A stretch of DNA of 64,000 bases from JAKVAV01 sp047632755 (GCA_047632755.1 JBLIDT010000008.1:1-64000), one strand, 5' to 3'. Counted from the stretch's first letter, positions 8,962-17,960 are shown. Made by a program: numbers and translations. The notes: generated by a model not told the origin, from the letters alone.

Positions 8962-9273
8962 TTAAATGATTTCAATGGATAGGCTAGACTTGATCCGCAA
9001 GGTTCTTCCTTGTTTTTTTGCCAATTGAATGAATTCATTCATAGACGTTTTGCTCTCCTTCAATTCTTCACAGCGCAGCGCGGAATTTTCATCTATACCA
9101 CCGAACCTGATCTCGGTGCTAAAACGTTTCAATCGGTGGAACCTGATTTTCTTGTCAATCAAGTAATTCAGAATTTCCGAGGCTTCATCTGTTGTAAAGT
9201 CTCCTTTGATGAGATCGAAATCTGCTTTATCAGCCAATTTATTGTCCGTTAGTTCCAACTTTGAATTTGCCAT
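8962..9273 (-). CDS. Small conserved-looking protein at the head of the dab operon, unknown function
   Basis: 103 residues from the chosen ATG (MANSKLELTD...). An upstream in-frame start at 9321 would add 16 unlikely residues that run into the divergent promoter. The protein is soluble, mixed alpha/beta, with no signal or membrane segment. A core (FDLIKGDFTTDEASEILNYL) is followed by KKIRFHRLKRFS, a helix and a C-terminal strand (RTLRIKSSLSIEII). I recall similar short proteins in Bacteroidota but cannot name a family. Its position as first gene before dabB-dabA suggests an accessory or regulatory role in bicarbonate uptake, which is inference. Confidence 0.75.
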   Translation of the reverse strand: MANSKLELTDNKLADKADFDLIKGDFTTDEASEILNYLIDKKIRFHRLKRFSTEIRFGGIDENSALRCEELKESKTSMNEFIQLAKKQGRTLRIKSSLSIEII

Positions 9274-9365
9274 ATCGTTGTTTTTTTCGTTTGCGCCGCA
9301 AAGGTCAGTAATCAGAGACATATATTTGCATATATATTTATTATGATATATATAAACGTTTCTTT
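9274..9365. promoter_or_regulatory. Divergent promoter region between the dab operon and lysR
   Basis: Ninety-two bases serve both directions. TATATTTG (9321-9328) matches the Bacteroidota -7 box TAnnTTTG and lies 37 bp before the lysR ATG. The core 9319-9356 is made of nested ATATAT palindromes (for example ATATAT...ATATAT around TTATTATG), suitable for a LysR-type dimer or tetramer. On the other strand, GACCTTTG is a one-mismatch -7 box for dab. The assignments are by eye only. Confidence 0.5.
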
Positions 9366-10259
9366 ATGAATTACACGATACATCAACTCCATATATTCCT
9401 AAAAGTGAATCAAACTCAGAGTATCACTAGGGCATCAGAGGAGCTCTTCATGAGCCAGCCAGCCGTCTCGATACAGCTCAAAAAGCTGCAGGACCAGTTC
9501 GATATTCCGCTCACAGAGGTGATAGGTCGACAATTGTATATCACGGAATTCGGGAAAGAGATCGCCGTTATCGCAGAGCGCATTGTTCAGGAATTGGAAA
9601 ATATCAATTACAAGACACGGGCTTTCCAAGGCATCATGACGGGTAAGCTGAGCATCTCTGCCGCCTCTACGGGCAAGTATGTGATCCCTTATTTTCTATC
9701 TGATTTTCTAGATAAACACAAGGGAATAGATCTTTTGCTCGACGTGACGAACAAAACGAAGGTGGTGGAAAGTCTTAAAAAGAATGAAATCGATTTTGCC
9801 TTGGTTTCGGTACTCCCAGATAAACTGAGTATTGAAGAGGAGGTCTTGATCGAAAACAAACTCTACCTGCTCGGCAGTGAAATGGAGAGGGTAGAAAACA
9901 AGCCATTGATTTATCGAGAAGAGGGTTCTGCTACGCGAATGTCTATGGAATCCTATTTTGCCTCGCGGGTGGGCGAGCAACGAAAGCAAATGGAACTCAC
10001 CTCCAATGAAGCGGTAAAACAGGCCGTCATCGCGGGGCTTGGTTACTCGATTATGCCTTTGATCGGGTTAAAAAATGAATTGCTCAACGGTCAGATACAT
10101 ATTTTAGAAGCGGAAGGACTGCCCATCAAAACCGAATGGCGTTTGATTTGGCTCAAAGGAAAAAAGCTCTCTCCCGTAGCTCAAACCTATCTGGACTTTG
10201 TGAGAACTCAAAAGCAAAAAATTCTAGTGGAGAAATTTGATTGGTATTTGAAGCACTGA
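9366..10259 (+). CDS. LysR-type transcriptional regulator, probable regulator of the dab operon
   Basis: 297 residues with an N-terminal winged helix (about 1-65; LHIFLKVNQTQSITRASEELFMSQPAVSIQLKKLQ is split by the family pattern SQPAVS.QI..LE) and a two-lobe periplasmic-binding-like effector domain (about 90-295). It is divergent from the dab operon across 92 bp, and LysR genes beside dabAB are seen in other bacteria. By analogy with CbbR/CmpR it probably senses a carbon-status metabolite and activates or represses the operon. The effector cannot be read from sequence. It starts at ATG 9366 behind a TATATTTG box. Confidence 0.92.
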   Translation: MNYTIHQLHIFLKVNQTQSITRASEELFMSQPAVSIQLKKLQDQFDIPLTEVIGRQLYITEFGKEIAVIAERIVQELENINYKTRAFQGIMTGKLSISAASTGKYVIPYFLSDFLDKHKGIDLLLDVTNKTKVVESLKKNEIDFALVSVLPDKLSIEEEVLIENKLYLLGSEMERVENKPLIYREEGSATRMSMESYFASRVGEQRKQMELTSNEAVKQAVIAGLGYSIMPLIGLKNELLNGQIHILEAEGLPIKTEWRLIWLKGKKLSPVAQTYLDFVRTQKQKILVEKFDWYLKH

Positions 10260-10627
10260 AGGGAGCAAAGGTCAGCTTTCAAAGAAAAGAGGTTAGTTGG
10301 TCGAGATCAGTAGGTAGATTTGAATGATCAATTAAAAATGAAGAATGGTTTGCACATGACCGATTGATTTATGGGGCATAGTTGTAACCACTGATTCTGC
10401 CATGAGATCCTTTACCTTGATATTCATGAGTTGTGGTTTTTTTAGTTGAACGAGTTTAGTTTTGAGTCCTCTTTTCGAACGTGTTAAGGCGCCACTTTAA
10501 GGTAAGAAATAAAGGGGTTTGATTAGTCGATTTGGTTTTACCTTAGAATACGGAGCGGGTTTAAACAGCGTTCCCATTAGCTATGAAATCAGCGAAGTTT
10601 AATGGCATTAAACTGGTATATCCCTCG
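10260..10627. other. Intergenic region with a doubtful gene remnant
   Basis: A short signal-like ORF (MRSFTLIFMSCGFFS, ATG near 10402) and a later frame at 10513-10602 reading ISRFGFTLEYGAGLNSVP and a stop look like pieces of a small exported or barrel protein separated by stops and frame changes. The match is by composition only. AATTAAAAATGAAGAAT at 10331-10348 resembles a string near 20570-20590. Confidence 0.25.
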
Positions 10628-12139
10628 CTATTGAATGATGAGCTTTTTTGCAAAACTACCTCCGATATATTCAAGCTGTAAGAAATAAATCCCAGTTCCT
10701 ACATTTCCTAGATCAATTTCATTTTTAAAAGAAAAGCCTTTTTTATTTTGATATACTCGCCTTCCACTCAGATCATAAACACAAACACCAATTGGAATAA
10801 TTTTAGAAGAAATGGAAACCTTCCCAGTGGAAGGATTTGGAAAAACTTCAAATTGATTTCTCTCAACATCCTCTGTATTGAGCATTATCAAATCTCCACA
10901 TTCAGTACCATTAATATTTGAATAAGTTTGCCCGATTGATTTAGATGGATTATCCTGAAGAGAACCATAATATGAAAACGACGTGCCTGTGTGCCCCTTG
11001 TTTTCTTTATAGCTCCGTGACTGTACACTGCTACCAAAACCATCTGTACTTCCATAACAAAGACATGAATCACAATATGATGCGAATTGGTTTCTCAACC
11101 TAATCGCGTTGTCTGTGCCACATTCTTCAATATCATCTTCGCCATAAAAAAGATAAGGATTAGAATTATCTCGAATGGCAAAATTGTGAGGCTTATCTAA
11201 TATTAAATCATCGACGTGAAAAGCAATTGGACTTGACAAAGGAATGTATATGCCTGGAAGTGCTTGACTTTCTGGATCCCAATTCGCAACCACAGCCACT
11301 TCACTTGAATAATAGATATAAACTGAATCTTCTGTCACAATCCGCGATGTAACGGTCATCGTCTCGTAAACTTGCTTGGATACAACATAACCTCCTCCTG
11401 AGTAGGACAAACTGTAGCTTCCTTTATATTGAACCACATCTCCTTCACTCCAAGGATACGCATCCAGATAAGTCATCTGATAATCACCCAACAATGGGTT
11501 GGTTTGCCCTTTTAATTGAATTGGTATGAACTCATTTGGAAAATGATAGCAATCAATAAAGGATAGAATTCCAATCTCTTTAGAAATCTTAATTTCAAAA
11601 TCACTTAATGTCGTATTTTGAATTTGGTCCAAGCCATCGTATGACTGAACAGTGAAATATTTACAACTATCCAATACACCTAGGTTGTCTTCTTGAATTA
11701 TTGAAGTGTAATGAATGAAAAAACGCATTGCCTCAGAAGAATAAAACAAAGCAGAGTCTCCAATTTCCATATTGAAATTAAAATTTAAACTATCGCCCTC
11801 CTCATTTAATAACAATAGATTTTTTAATACTTCATCATAGAAAACAGTATTTCCGAGCCAAGTCGTATCTAAACCAACTCCTATGGTTCCACCCCAAAAA
11901 CCACACTCATCTTCCCCTGGGACATCATCATAGTCAATACTCTGAGTTGAATAATATTGCTCAAATTTGATTACATCATCAATACTCGTATCGGATGTTG
12001 AATAGAAAAAATAATCGTCATCGGCTTCATCATTTGCATTCACGAAACGTTTAGATACATCCGCATTAAAAGGAGAATATTCCTGCGCGATGAGGCCATG
12101 ACAAAAAAAGAGTAAAACAAAAAGAAAAAAATGTCTCAT
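10628..12139 (-). CDS. Secreted protein with T9SS C-terminal sorting domain, function unknown
   Basis: 503 residues. It has a signal peptide (MRHFFLFVLLFFCHGLIAQ) and a mature part rich in Asp, Ser, Tyr and aromatic beta-strands with scattered cysteines. The last 75 residues form a type A T9SS tail, starting at FEVFPNPSTGKVSI, with VYDLSGRRVY in the middle and a KKLIIQ end. It should therefore cross the outer membrane by the type IX system and be cleaved and attached or released. No catalytic domain is recognised in the middle region. It is monocistronic, facing the ABC permease gene across a structured gap. Confidence 0.88.
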   Translation of the reverse strand: MRHFFLFVLLFFCHGLIAQEYSPFNADVSKRFVNANDEADDDYFFYSTSDTSIDDVIKFEQYYSTQSIDYDDVPGEDECGFWGGTIGVGLDTTWLGNTVFYDEVLKNLLLLNEEGDSLNFNFNMEIGDSALFYSSEAMRFFIHYTSIIQEDNLGVLDSCKYFTVQSYDGLDQIQNTTLSDFEIKISKEIGILSFIDCYHFPNEFIPIQLKGQTNPLLGDYQMTYLDAYPWSEGDVVQYKGSYSLSYSGGGYVVSKQVYETMTVTSRIVTEDSVYIYYSSEVAVVANWDPESQALPGIYIPLSSPIAFHVDDLILDKPHNFAIRDNSNPYLFYGEDDIEECGTDNAIRLRNQFASYCDSCLCYGSTDGFGSSVQSRSYKENKGHTGTSFSYYGSLQDNPSKSIGQTYSNINGTECGDLIMLNTEDVERNQFEVFPNPSTGKVSISSKIIPIGVCVYDLSGRRVYQNKKGFSFKNEIDLGNVGTGIYFLQLEYIGGSFAKKLIIQ

Positions 12140-12478
12140 AATAAGTAGGTTATTATCTAAATATATGAAATCATCCTCTAGCTTAGCCTACTTCGGGGGT
12201 GGTAATATGGAACAATACATCAACTGGGATTTTGATTTATGGAGAATTAAGAGCACGTCATTTGCGATACAACATGCTCCGTTGTATTGCAAACTGCGAA
12301 GAAGATCAGCGAAGCTTCGTGCAGCGCAGTGGCATTGGCGGTTTTATTGCCGCAGACGCAGTTCCAGCATGGCAGGTGTTGCAACTAAGAGCAGCGATCT
12401 CACGGAGCACAGCAATTACAACCAACGGAGCGGATGCTGGAATGTGGCAAAGGGTGGAGCAATCAAACACAAAACTCC
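12140..12478. repeat. Non-coding inverted-repeat region
   Basis: No credible gene. A 13-bp hairpin with one G-T pair (12261-12273/12281-12293, TTTGCGATACAAC/GTTGTATTGCAAA) is followed by the palindrome CGAAGCTTCG near 12316-12325 and a 9-bp inverted repeat TTCCAGCAT/ATGCTGGAA (12362-12370/12434-12442). The block 12389-12410 (GCAGCGATCTCACGGAGCAC) closely resembles GCAGCGGTCTCACGAACACC at 1387-1406. It may be a degenerate non-autonomous or REP-like element. Confidence 0.5.
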
Positions 12479-15019
12479 TTACACTGCCTTCCTTAAGACC
12501 TCCAGAGGAGGCTTGCTCAAAATACTACGGCTATTGCTGAGGCCAATCAATACCGTGAGGAAGGTGATGCCGAAGTATACCGCAAGAAGCACAAGCGCGT
12601 TAGGTGTGAGAGAAGTCCCAAAACTGAGCCAAGCCAATAGACTTCCAGCAATCAAGGCTATGGCAATGCCCGAGAGTGCCGACAAGCTGCCCAGTAGGAA
12701 GTACTCCAAGGCGTTAATGAAAAGGATCTGATTGCGGCGGGCACCGAGGGTGCGCAATAACACGCTCTCCTGCATGCGCTGGTATTTGCTGATGAGTACC
12801 GAACCAGTCAGCACTAAGAGGCCCGTAAAGATGCTGAAGAATGCCATAAATCGGATGGCAAAGCTCACCTTGGAAAGCACCGTATCGATGGTTTCCAGCA
12901 CCAACTGAAGATCGATAACTGAGATGTTGGGGAATTCCCTGACCAACTTTTGCTGGAAAGAAGCCGATTGCTCAGGCGATTCAAACCGAGTAAGGAGGAC
13001 GTGAAATTTCGGCGCATTTTCCAAGACGCCCTCGGGGAACATCACCAGAAAATTGGTTTGCATGCGCTGCCAATCGACCTCGCGAATGCTCCCCACGTAA
13101 GTCTTCAGCCGCGCTCCCTGCACGTTGAAAATAAGTTCATCGCCGAGGTCTACTTTCATGTCTGCACTCAAGCGTTTCTCGAGGGAAACGAAGATGCTGT
13201 CGCTTGGCCCTCCGACTTTTTCTTGCCACTGTCCGCGCAGCAAAGTTTCCGATTCGCTAAGGCTGTCGCGGTAGCTCACGCGGTACTCCCTGCCTAACAC
13301 CCAATCACGGACGCCCGAAGTGGTATCGGCTCTCAGTTCATCCATGTCGCGGCCCTTGATGCCTGCTAGACGCATGGTTACGATGGGCACCTCGTTGATA
13401 ACGGGCAGGCCGCTTTGGTGCGTCAGTTCCTTTACTTCGTCAACCTGATTCGATTGGATATCAAAGAGCACCATATTGGGGCGACTCTCGGGTGCCGAGG
13501 TTAATTTCACCTTGTCTACAAGCAGCTCTTGGCTGATAAAAAGTGTGGTGATCAGCGCGGTTCCTAGTCCGATGGTTACCACCAGAATGAGGGTTTGGTT
13601 GTTGGGCCGATAGAGATTGGCCAGCCCCTGCCTCCAAACGAAGGGGCTCCTCGATGGGAAAAAGCGTTTCGCAGCGTAGATGGCAAGTTTGGCCAAACCA
13701 GCCAAAAGGGCAAAGGCCACCAGAATGCCCAAAGAAAAGGACAGCGCACTGCTCCATTCGTTGAGCTGCAAGCGCGAAAAAAGGATAATAAAAACGAGAA
13801 TTCCTCCTGCTGGCAGCAACGGTGCTTTGTCCTTTGCGCTCGATTCGATGGAACTGCGGATGGCTCTGAGCGGCGATATTTTGCGCAGTCGGATCAGGGA
13901 AAGAAGGGCAAACAATACGGCGGCAACAACGCCCGTGAGAATTCCTTCAAAAATAGAATTCCAACTAAGGCCAATGGCGACATCCACCACAAGGAAATCT
14001 CCAAAAAGGGCGGGTAGAAAATATTGGATAGCCGCACCCAGCGTTGCGCCGAGTACCGATCCGATTATGGCCATGGCCAAGACCTGAATAAAGAAAATAC
14101 CCATGGCTTGTTGGCCCGAAGCTCCGAGACAGCGCAAGACTGCTACAGCCGTGGTTTTTTCCTTGAGATATATATGGACGGATCCCGCCACCCCGATGCA
14201 GCCCAAAATGAGGGCCACAAAAGCCGTGAGGTTCAAAAAGCCCGTGAGGTCGGAATAAGCATCGCCTATTTGTTCTTTCCGTTCGGCCACATCGTCGAAA
14301 CCTAGCTCGGTAGTTTCTAGCCACGGCGAGAGGTAGTCTTTATAAACGGCATTATCGAATCCCTCTGGGTACTTCGCGTAGATCTTATAGCTGATTCGGC
14401 TGCCCAATTGGTTCAGTCCCGTTTCTTCCATCCACCCGAGTGGAATGAACACGGGAGGTGCTACGGTGGTGCTAATGGCCGATTGCCCCGGTACTTCCAG
14501 CACACTTCCTTCGATGAGGAAGGTCACTTCACCTACTTTCACCGAATCGCCTGGCGCGGCGTCAAATTGGAGCAAGAGGGTCTGGTCTACCAAGGCTTTT
14601 TGCCCGTCGGTAAAGTCGGTAGCCCTATCGGCAGGTTCCGTGATGATCTCTCCGTAAAAGGGAAAGTTTCCTTCCACCGCTCTCACGTTGATGAGTCGCG
14701 TTCCGCCATTCTTCGGAAAGTAAACCATGGAGGCAAAGTTCAGCTCCTCCGCCATTTCAAATCCGAGGGAATCAAACCGCTGCCGCACCGCATCAGAAAT
14801 GGGTGTGCGGCTGCTTATCTCGAGATCGGCACCGAGGAGGGCTTTCGCCTCTCCGTCGATTTCATCGCTTAGGTTGTCACCAAAAGAGTTGATGGCCACG
14901 AGGGCTGCGATTCCCAAGACGATGCTGCTCATAAAAAGGAGAAGGCGCGAGGCATTTCTTCGGCTGTCGCGCCAAGCCATTTTCACCAACCAACCAAATC
15001 CTGCTTTCTTCTTGGCCAT
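12479..15019 (-). CDS. ABC transporter permease of the FtsX/MacB-like (YbbP) type
   Basis: 846 residues with the duplicated FtsX layout. It has an N-terminal helix (about 20-45) and a large extracytoplasmic domain to about 245. Three helices follow around 250-385 (FVALILGCIGVAGSVHIYLKEK marks the FtsX domain). A second pair of helices then precedes another periplasmic domain, and a second three-helix FtsX domain forms the C-terminus. The ATPase stop and this start share one A (TGATG), so translation is coupled. GTG at 15022 is the alternative start. The pair with a TesA-like hydrolase next door matches E. coli tesA-ybbA-ybbP. The substrate is unknown; lipid or lipoprotein handling is inferred. 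Confidence 0.9.
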   Translation of the reverse strand: MAKKKAGFGWLVKMAWRDSRRNASRLLLFMSSIVLGIAALVAINSFGDNLSDEIDGEAKALLGADLEISSRTPISDAVRQRFDSLGFEMAEELNFASMVYFPKNGGTRLINVRAVEGNFPFYGEIITEPADRATDFTDGQKALVDQTLLLQFDAAPGDSVKVGEVTFLIEGSVLEVPGQSAISTTVAPPVFIPLGWMEETGLNQLGSRISYKIYAKYPEGFDNAVYKDYLSPWLETTELGFDDVAERKEQIGDAYSDLTGFLNLTAFVALILGCIGVAGSVHIYLKEKTTAVAVLRCLGASGQQAMGIFFIQVLAMAIIGSVLGATLGAAIQYFLPALFGDFLVVDVAIGLSWNSIFEGILTGVVAAVLFALLSLIRLRKISPLRAIRSSIESSAKDKAPLLPAGGILVFIILFSRLQLNEWSSALSFSLGILVAFALLAGLAKLAIYAAKRFFPSRSPFVWRQGLANLYRPNNQTLILVVTIGLGTALITTLFISQELLVDKVKLTSAPESRPNMVLFDIQSNQVDEVKELTHQSGLPVINEVPIVTMRLAGIKGRDMDELRADTTSGVRDWVLGREYRVSYRDSLSESETLLRGQWQEKVGGPSDSIFVSLEKRLSADMKVDLGDELIFNVQGARLKTYVGSIREVDWQRMQTNFLVMFPEGVLENAPKFHVLLTRFESPEQSASFQQKLVREFPNISVIDLQLVLETIDTVLSKVSFAIRFMAFFSIFTGLLVLTGSVLISKYQRMQESVLLRTLGARRNQILFINALEYFLLGSLSALSGIAIALIAGSLLAWLSFGTSLTPNALVLLAVYFGITFLTVLIGLSNSRSILSKPPLEVLRKAV

Positions 15020-15717
15020 CACGATACGGAGTCGACTAAGCTATCGGAAAACAATTTTCCGTTTTTCATGCGGATCACCCGTCCCGCGCGCTTGGCCAGA
15101 TCGAGATCGTGAGTTACTAGAATCAAGGTGGTGCCCGCGTCTGTGTTCAAGCGGAAGATCAGTTCTTCTATTGTGGCACCCGTCTCGCCGTCTAGGTTGC
15201 CCGTCGGCTCATCGGCAAATAGAATGGAAGGCTCATTGGCGAAAGCCCGAGCGACCGATACCCTTTGTTGCTCACCACCCGAAAGCTGGGCGGGATAATG
15301 ACCTGCTCTGTCGGCCAGCTCTACTTTTTCAAGCAATTCTTTTGCCTTTCTGCGTGCCTTTTTCTCTCCTTTCAACTCCAATGGAATCATGACGTTTTCC
15401 AAAGCGGTGAGGGTAGGGAGCAGGTTAAAACTTTGAAAGATAAAACCTACATGGGCGCTGCGGACTTGCGCCTTTTCATCTTCGCTAAGCTGGTCGAGGA
15501 CAATACCATTCAGGGTAACCGAACCCGAAGAAGGCACGTCGAGCCCCGCCGCTAGCCCGAGCAGGGTGGTCTTCCCACTCCCCGAAGGCCCCACAATGGC
15601 GCAGGTAGATCCTCGTGCTACATCCAGACTTACCTGGTTGAGCACGGTCAAATCTCGGGATCCGCTTTTGTAGTTCTTCGTAAGTTCGCGTATCCTTAAA
15701 ATGGGCTCGTTTGTCAT
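15019..15717 (-). CDS. ABC transporter ATP-binding protein, LolD/YbbA-like
   Basis: 232 residues, a complete nucleotide-binding subunit. It has Walker A GPSGSGKT (43-50), Q-loop FQSFNLLP (around 95), signature LSGGEQQRV (145-153), Walker B ILFADE (165-170) and H-loop VTHD. Its closest type is the LolD/MacB/YbbA group, which drives FtsX-like permeases that move lipophilic or protein substrates without a classical transmembrane channel. It overlaps the permease gene by one base. Upstream is a short gap (15718-15799) shared with the divergent SGNH hydrolase gene, so the three genes may be co-regulated. Confidence 0.95.
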   Translation of the reverse strand: MTNEPILRIRELTKNYKSGSRDLTVLNQVSLDVARGSTCAIVGPSGSGKTTLLGLAAGLDVPSSGSVTLNGIVLDQLSEDEKAQVRSAHVGFIFQSFNLLPTLTALENVMIPLELKGEKKARRKAKELLEKVELADRAGHYPAQLSGGEQQRVSVARAFANEPSILFADEPTGNLDGETGATIEELIFRLNTDAGTTLILVTHDLDLAKRAGRVIRMKNGKLFSDSLVDSVS

Positions 15718-15799
15718 GGAAATATGGGATTCAGGTCAAGAAAGGAATAGTTTCAAAACCGCTAAAGCAGCAAGATGTTTTGCTTGATAAAATTCGATT

Positions 15800-16495
15800 A
15801 TGCTAATTAACAATATTAAACCATTTATTGTCATCGCGGGGCTTTTGATCTTCGCCGCTTGCGCGGAAACTCCAAGTGAAGAAGCGACCGAGAAAAAGAC
15901 TGATTCTGCTACTGAAAGTTTGGAGCCCGCTGAGAGCAGAAAGGTGATTCTCTTTTTTGGCAATAGCCTGACGGCGGGTTACGGTGTGAAATCAGAGGAG
16001 AGTTTTCCCGCTCTGATCCAAGCGCGCATCGACTCGCTCGGCTTAGGCTTCGAAGTGATAAATGCGGGTGTGAGCGGCGAAACCACGGCTACGGGACTCA
16101 ATCGCCTCAATTGGGTGCTGGACAACTACGACGTGGATATTTTTGTGCTGGAGTTGGGCGCCAACGACGGATTGCGCGGCCTTCCGCCCGAGCAGACTCA
16201 GAAAAACTTGATGGAAATCATCGAACAAGTGCGTGCTAAGGAGCCAGATGTTGAAGTGGTGCTCGCGGGGATGATGGTGCCACCCAGCATGGGCGCTGAA
16301 TACATGGCGGTCTACAATCCCATTTTCAAAAATATTGCCGATGAAAAAGGCGTAGAGCTCATCCCTTTTCTTTTGCAAGGTGTCGGTGGAATAGATTCAC
16401 TCAATCAAGACGACGGTATCCATCCCAATCCAGCTGGAAATCTCATAGTGCGCGAGAACGTTTGGAAAACCTTGGAGCCGATGATTCTGGAGTAG
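15800..16495 (+). CDS. SGNH/GDSL hydrolase lipoprotein, TesA-like arylesterase/lysophospholipase
   Basis: 231 residues. A lipoprotein signal ends at C21 (LIFAAC), followed by an acidic linker and then the hydrolase fold from about residue 48. The four SGNH blocks are complete: FFGNSLTAGYG (Ser56; GNSL in place of GDSL), GVSGET (Gly93), LELGANDGLRG (Asn122) and DDGIHPN (Asp205, His208). TesA-type enzymes cleave acyl-CoA, lysophospholipid and aryl esters. Here the lipid anchor predicts periplasmic or outer-membrane placement. It is divergent from the YbbA/YbbP-like genes, as in many proteobacteria, which supports a shared envelope-lipid role. A strong terminator follows. Confidence 0.92.
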   Translation: MLINNIKPFIVIAGLLIFAACAETPSEEATEKKTDSATESLEPAESRKVILFFGNSLTAGYGVKSEESFPALIQARIDSLGLGFEVINAGVSGETTATGLNRLNWVLDNYDVDIFVLELGANDGLRGLPPEQTQKNLMEIIEQVRAKEPDVEVVLAGMMVPPSMGAEYMAVYNPIFKNIADEKGVELIPFLLQGVGGIDSLNQDDGIHPNPAGNLIVRENVWKTLEPMILE

Positions 16496-16534
16496 TCGCT
16501 CTTACCATTGGAGCTCAGCACTTCTCATAAAAAA

Positions 16535-16558
16535 AAAAGGCACCTTTCGGTGCCTTTT
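16535..16558 (+). terminator. Rho-independent terminator of the TesA-like gene
   Basis: A 10-bp perfect stem AAAAGGCACC/GGTGCCTTTT closes a TTTC tetraloop 39 bp after the stop. A-rich upstream and T-rich downstream flanks make it a likely bidirectional terminator, also serving the minus-strand peptidase gene. A weaker hairpin GGGCAGAC/GTCTGTCC lies at 16600-16625. Confidence 0.85.
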
Positions 16559-16634
16559 AATTAGAGTTTGTCAATAGAGTCAAGTGTCTTGAAATCTATG
16601 GGCAGACATTAATTAGCGTCTGTCCATTTAGTCA

Positions 16635-17837
16635 CTAAAGTCCTAATTTCTTCGCAAGATCTTTCGGGATAGCATCCTTGTGTAAGTAGATGTTCATCGT
16701 TTTCAACTTTGCGTAAGCTTCGCTTGCAAAGAAGTAACCATCGAGCTCATTGTGCTTCGTTCCCCAAGAATTCTTCACTAGGTAGTACTTGTCGCCGTTC
16801 TGGTCTTCTAGGATTCCCGTCACTTGCATGCCGTGGTCATCGGTCGTTTGCCAATTGTCAAATTGCTCCTGGCGCATCTCCTGATCCACGTCCATTTGCT
16901 TCACGGGCATTTCAAAAGCATTACTCACTTTGTCGGCACCGGCATCGTTGAACTGTGTATTGTCTTTTCCCTTCACATCAATGGTAGAAGCATCTTCGGG
17001 TAGGATTGCCAATCCTTCGCGGAAGGCAAATCCCTTTTCCGATACATCGGCTCCCCAGGCAAAAGAGTAACCGTTCATTACAGACTCTTCCATCACGCGC
17101 ATCAATTCGTCCAATGGCAAGTTGTAGCTCTGCACATGCAACCAATTGTCTGGAATTTCGAGCACAAACTTCTCATAAAATGGGTGGTGCGTGTAGCTGG
17201 TAATTGACACATAGTCGTTCATGTCCAAGCCCAAATCATCGGCGTAGGTTTTTGGCGTGTAGCTCTTTCCGCGGTATTCAAATTCCGAAGGCACTTCGCC
17301 GAGGTAAGCTTCTACTACGGCGTCATAACCTTTCTGCCAGCTGGGCGTCAGATTTTTCTGCTTATTTTCCACCACGGCTTTTACGTAGGCAGTAAGAATA
17401 TTGTCTAGCTCAGAGTGGTTGTGTGTTTCTGAACCGTATTCCAATCCGTCGTAGATTTCTTCGGGTACCATTCCATACTTTTTCCAGACGTGGGCGATGT
17501 CCACAAAAGCACCACCTGCACCGAAGTTGTTATTTCCGTGCATGCGCACATATCGATCAGCTTTTTCCTTGTAGGTATTGTTCACCACGTACATCTCGCT
17601 CAGGTTGTGTTCACCTGCTCCTGTGCGGATCAATTCGCTTTCGAAAAACCCCAAAGCCGAAAAGCTCCAGCATGTTCCCGTGCGGTTTTGATTCTGAACG
17701 GGCGTAGCTTCAATGTCTTTGACCACCGTAAATGAGTAGCCACTTTCGGGCTTTATTTTAATGGTCTCTCCGTCTTGCGCATTCGCACCCAAGGCAATCG
17801 CCAGAGCCGCGGCTCCGAGTATAAATTTGTTAAGCAT
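16635..17837 (-). CDS. Exported C1B cysteine peptidase (aminopeptidase C / bleomycin hydrolase family)
   Basis: 400 residues from the chosen ATG, which gives a clean signal peptide (MLNKFILGAAALAIALGANA). An upstream in-frame ATG would add 12 residues and spoil it. Papain-type catalytic residues are in place: Q50 and C56 in QNRTGTCWSFS, His335 in DDHGMQ, Asn356 in KNSWGT. Family C1B enzymes are usually cytosolic hexameric aminopeptidases. The Bacteroidota exported forms act in the periplasm or outside, probably trimming peptides for uptake. The C-terminus (DLAKKLGL) is short, with no T9SS tail. Confidence 0.92.
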   Translation of the reverse strand: MLNKFILGAAALAIALGANAQDGETIKIKPESGYSFTVVKDIEATPVQNQNRTGTCWSFSALGFFESELIRTGAGEHNLSEMYVVNNTYKEKADRYVRMHGNNNFGAGGAFVDIAHVWKKYGMVPEEIYDGLEYGSETHNHSELDNILTAYVKAVVENKQKNLTPSWQKGYDAVVEAYLGEVPSEFEYRGKSYTPKTYADDLGLDMNDYVSITSYTHHPFYEKFVLEIPDNWLHVQSYNLPLDELMRVMEESVMNGYSFAWGADVSEKGFAFREGLAILPEDASTIDVKGKDNTQFNDAGADKVSNAFEMPVKQMDVDQEMRQEQFDNWQTTDDHGMQVTGILEDQNGDKYYLVKNSWGTKHNELDGYFFASEAYAKLKTMNIYLHKDAIPKDLAKKLGL

Positions 17838-17948
17838 GTATTGTTTGGATTTTAGAATGCTCAAATTACACAATTTAAATGGTTGGCGGCTTCTTGACTT
17901 CTTGGTAAAATCGAGCTAGGCAAAGAGCAGTTCGCCAATCAGATTGTC

Positions 17949-17956
17949 TATTTTTG
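17949..17956 (+). promoter_or_regulatory. Candidate -7 box of bshC
   Basis: TATTTTTG fits TAnnTTTG. It ends only four bases before the bshC ATG, so if this box is used the mRNA would be leaderless or nearly so. No clear -33 element is visible. Confidence 0.35.
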
Positions 17957-17960
17957 CGTC

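Noticed and set aside
12165..12731. 188-codon plus-strand frame crossing the gap and the ABC permease end
   Set aside because: The right part is antisense to the permease, and the left part is a hairpin-rich non-coding block.
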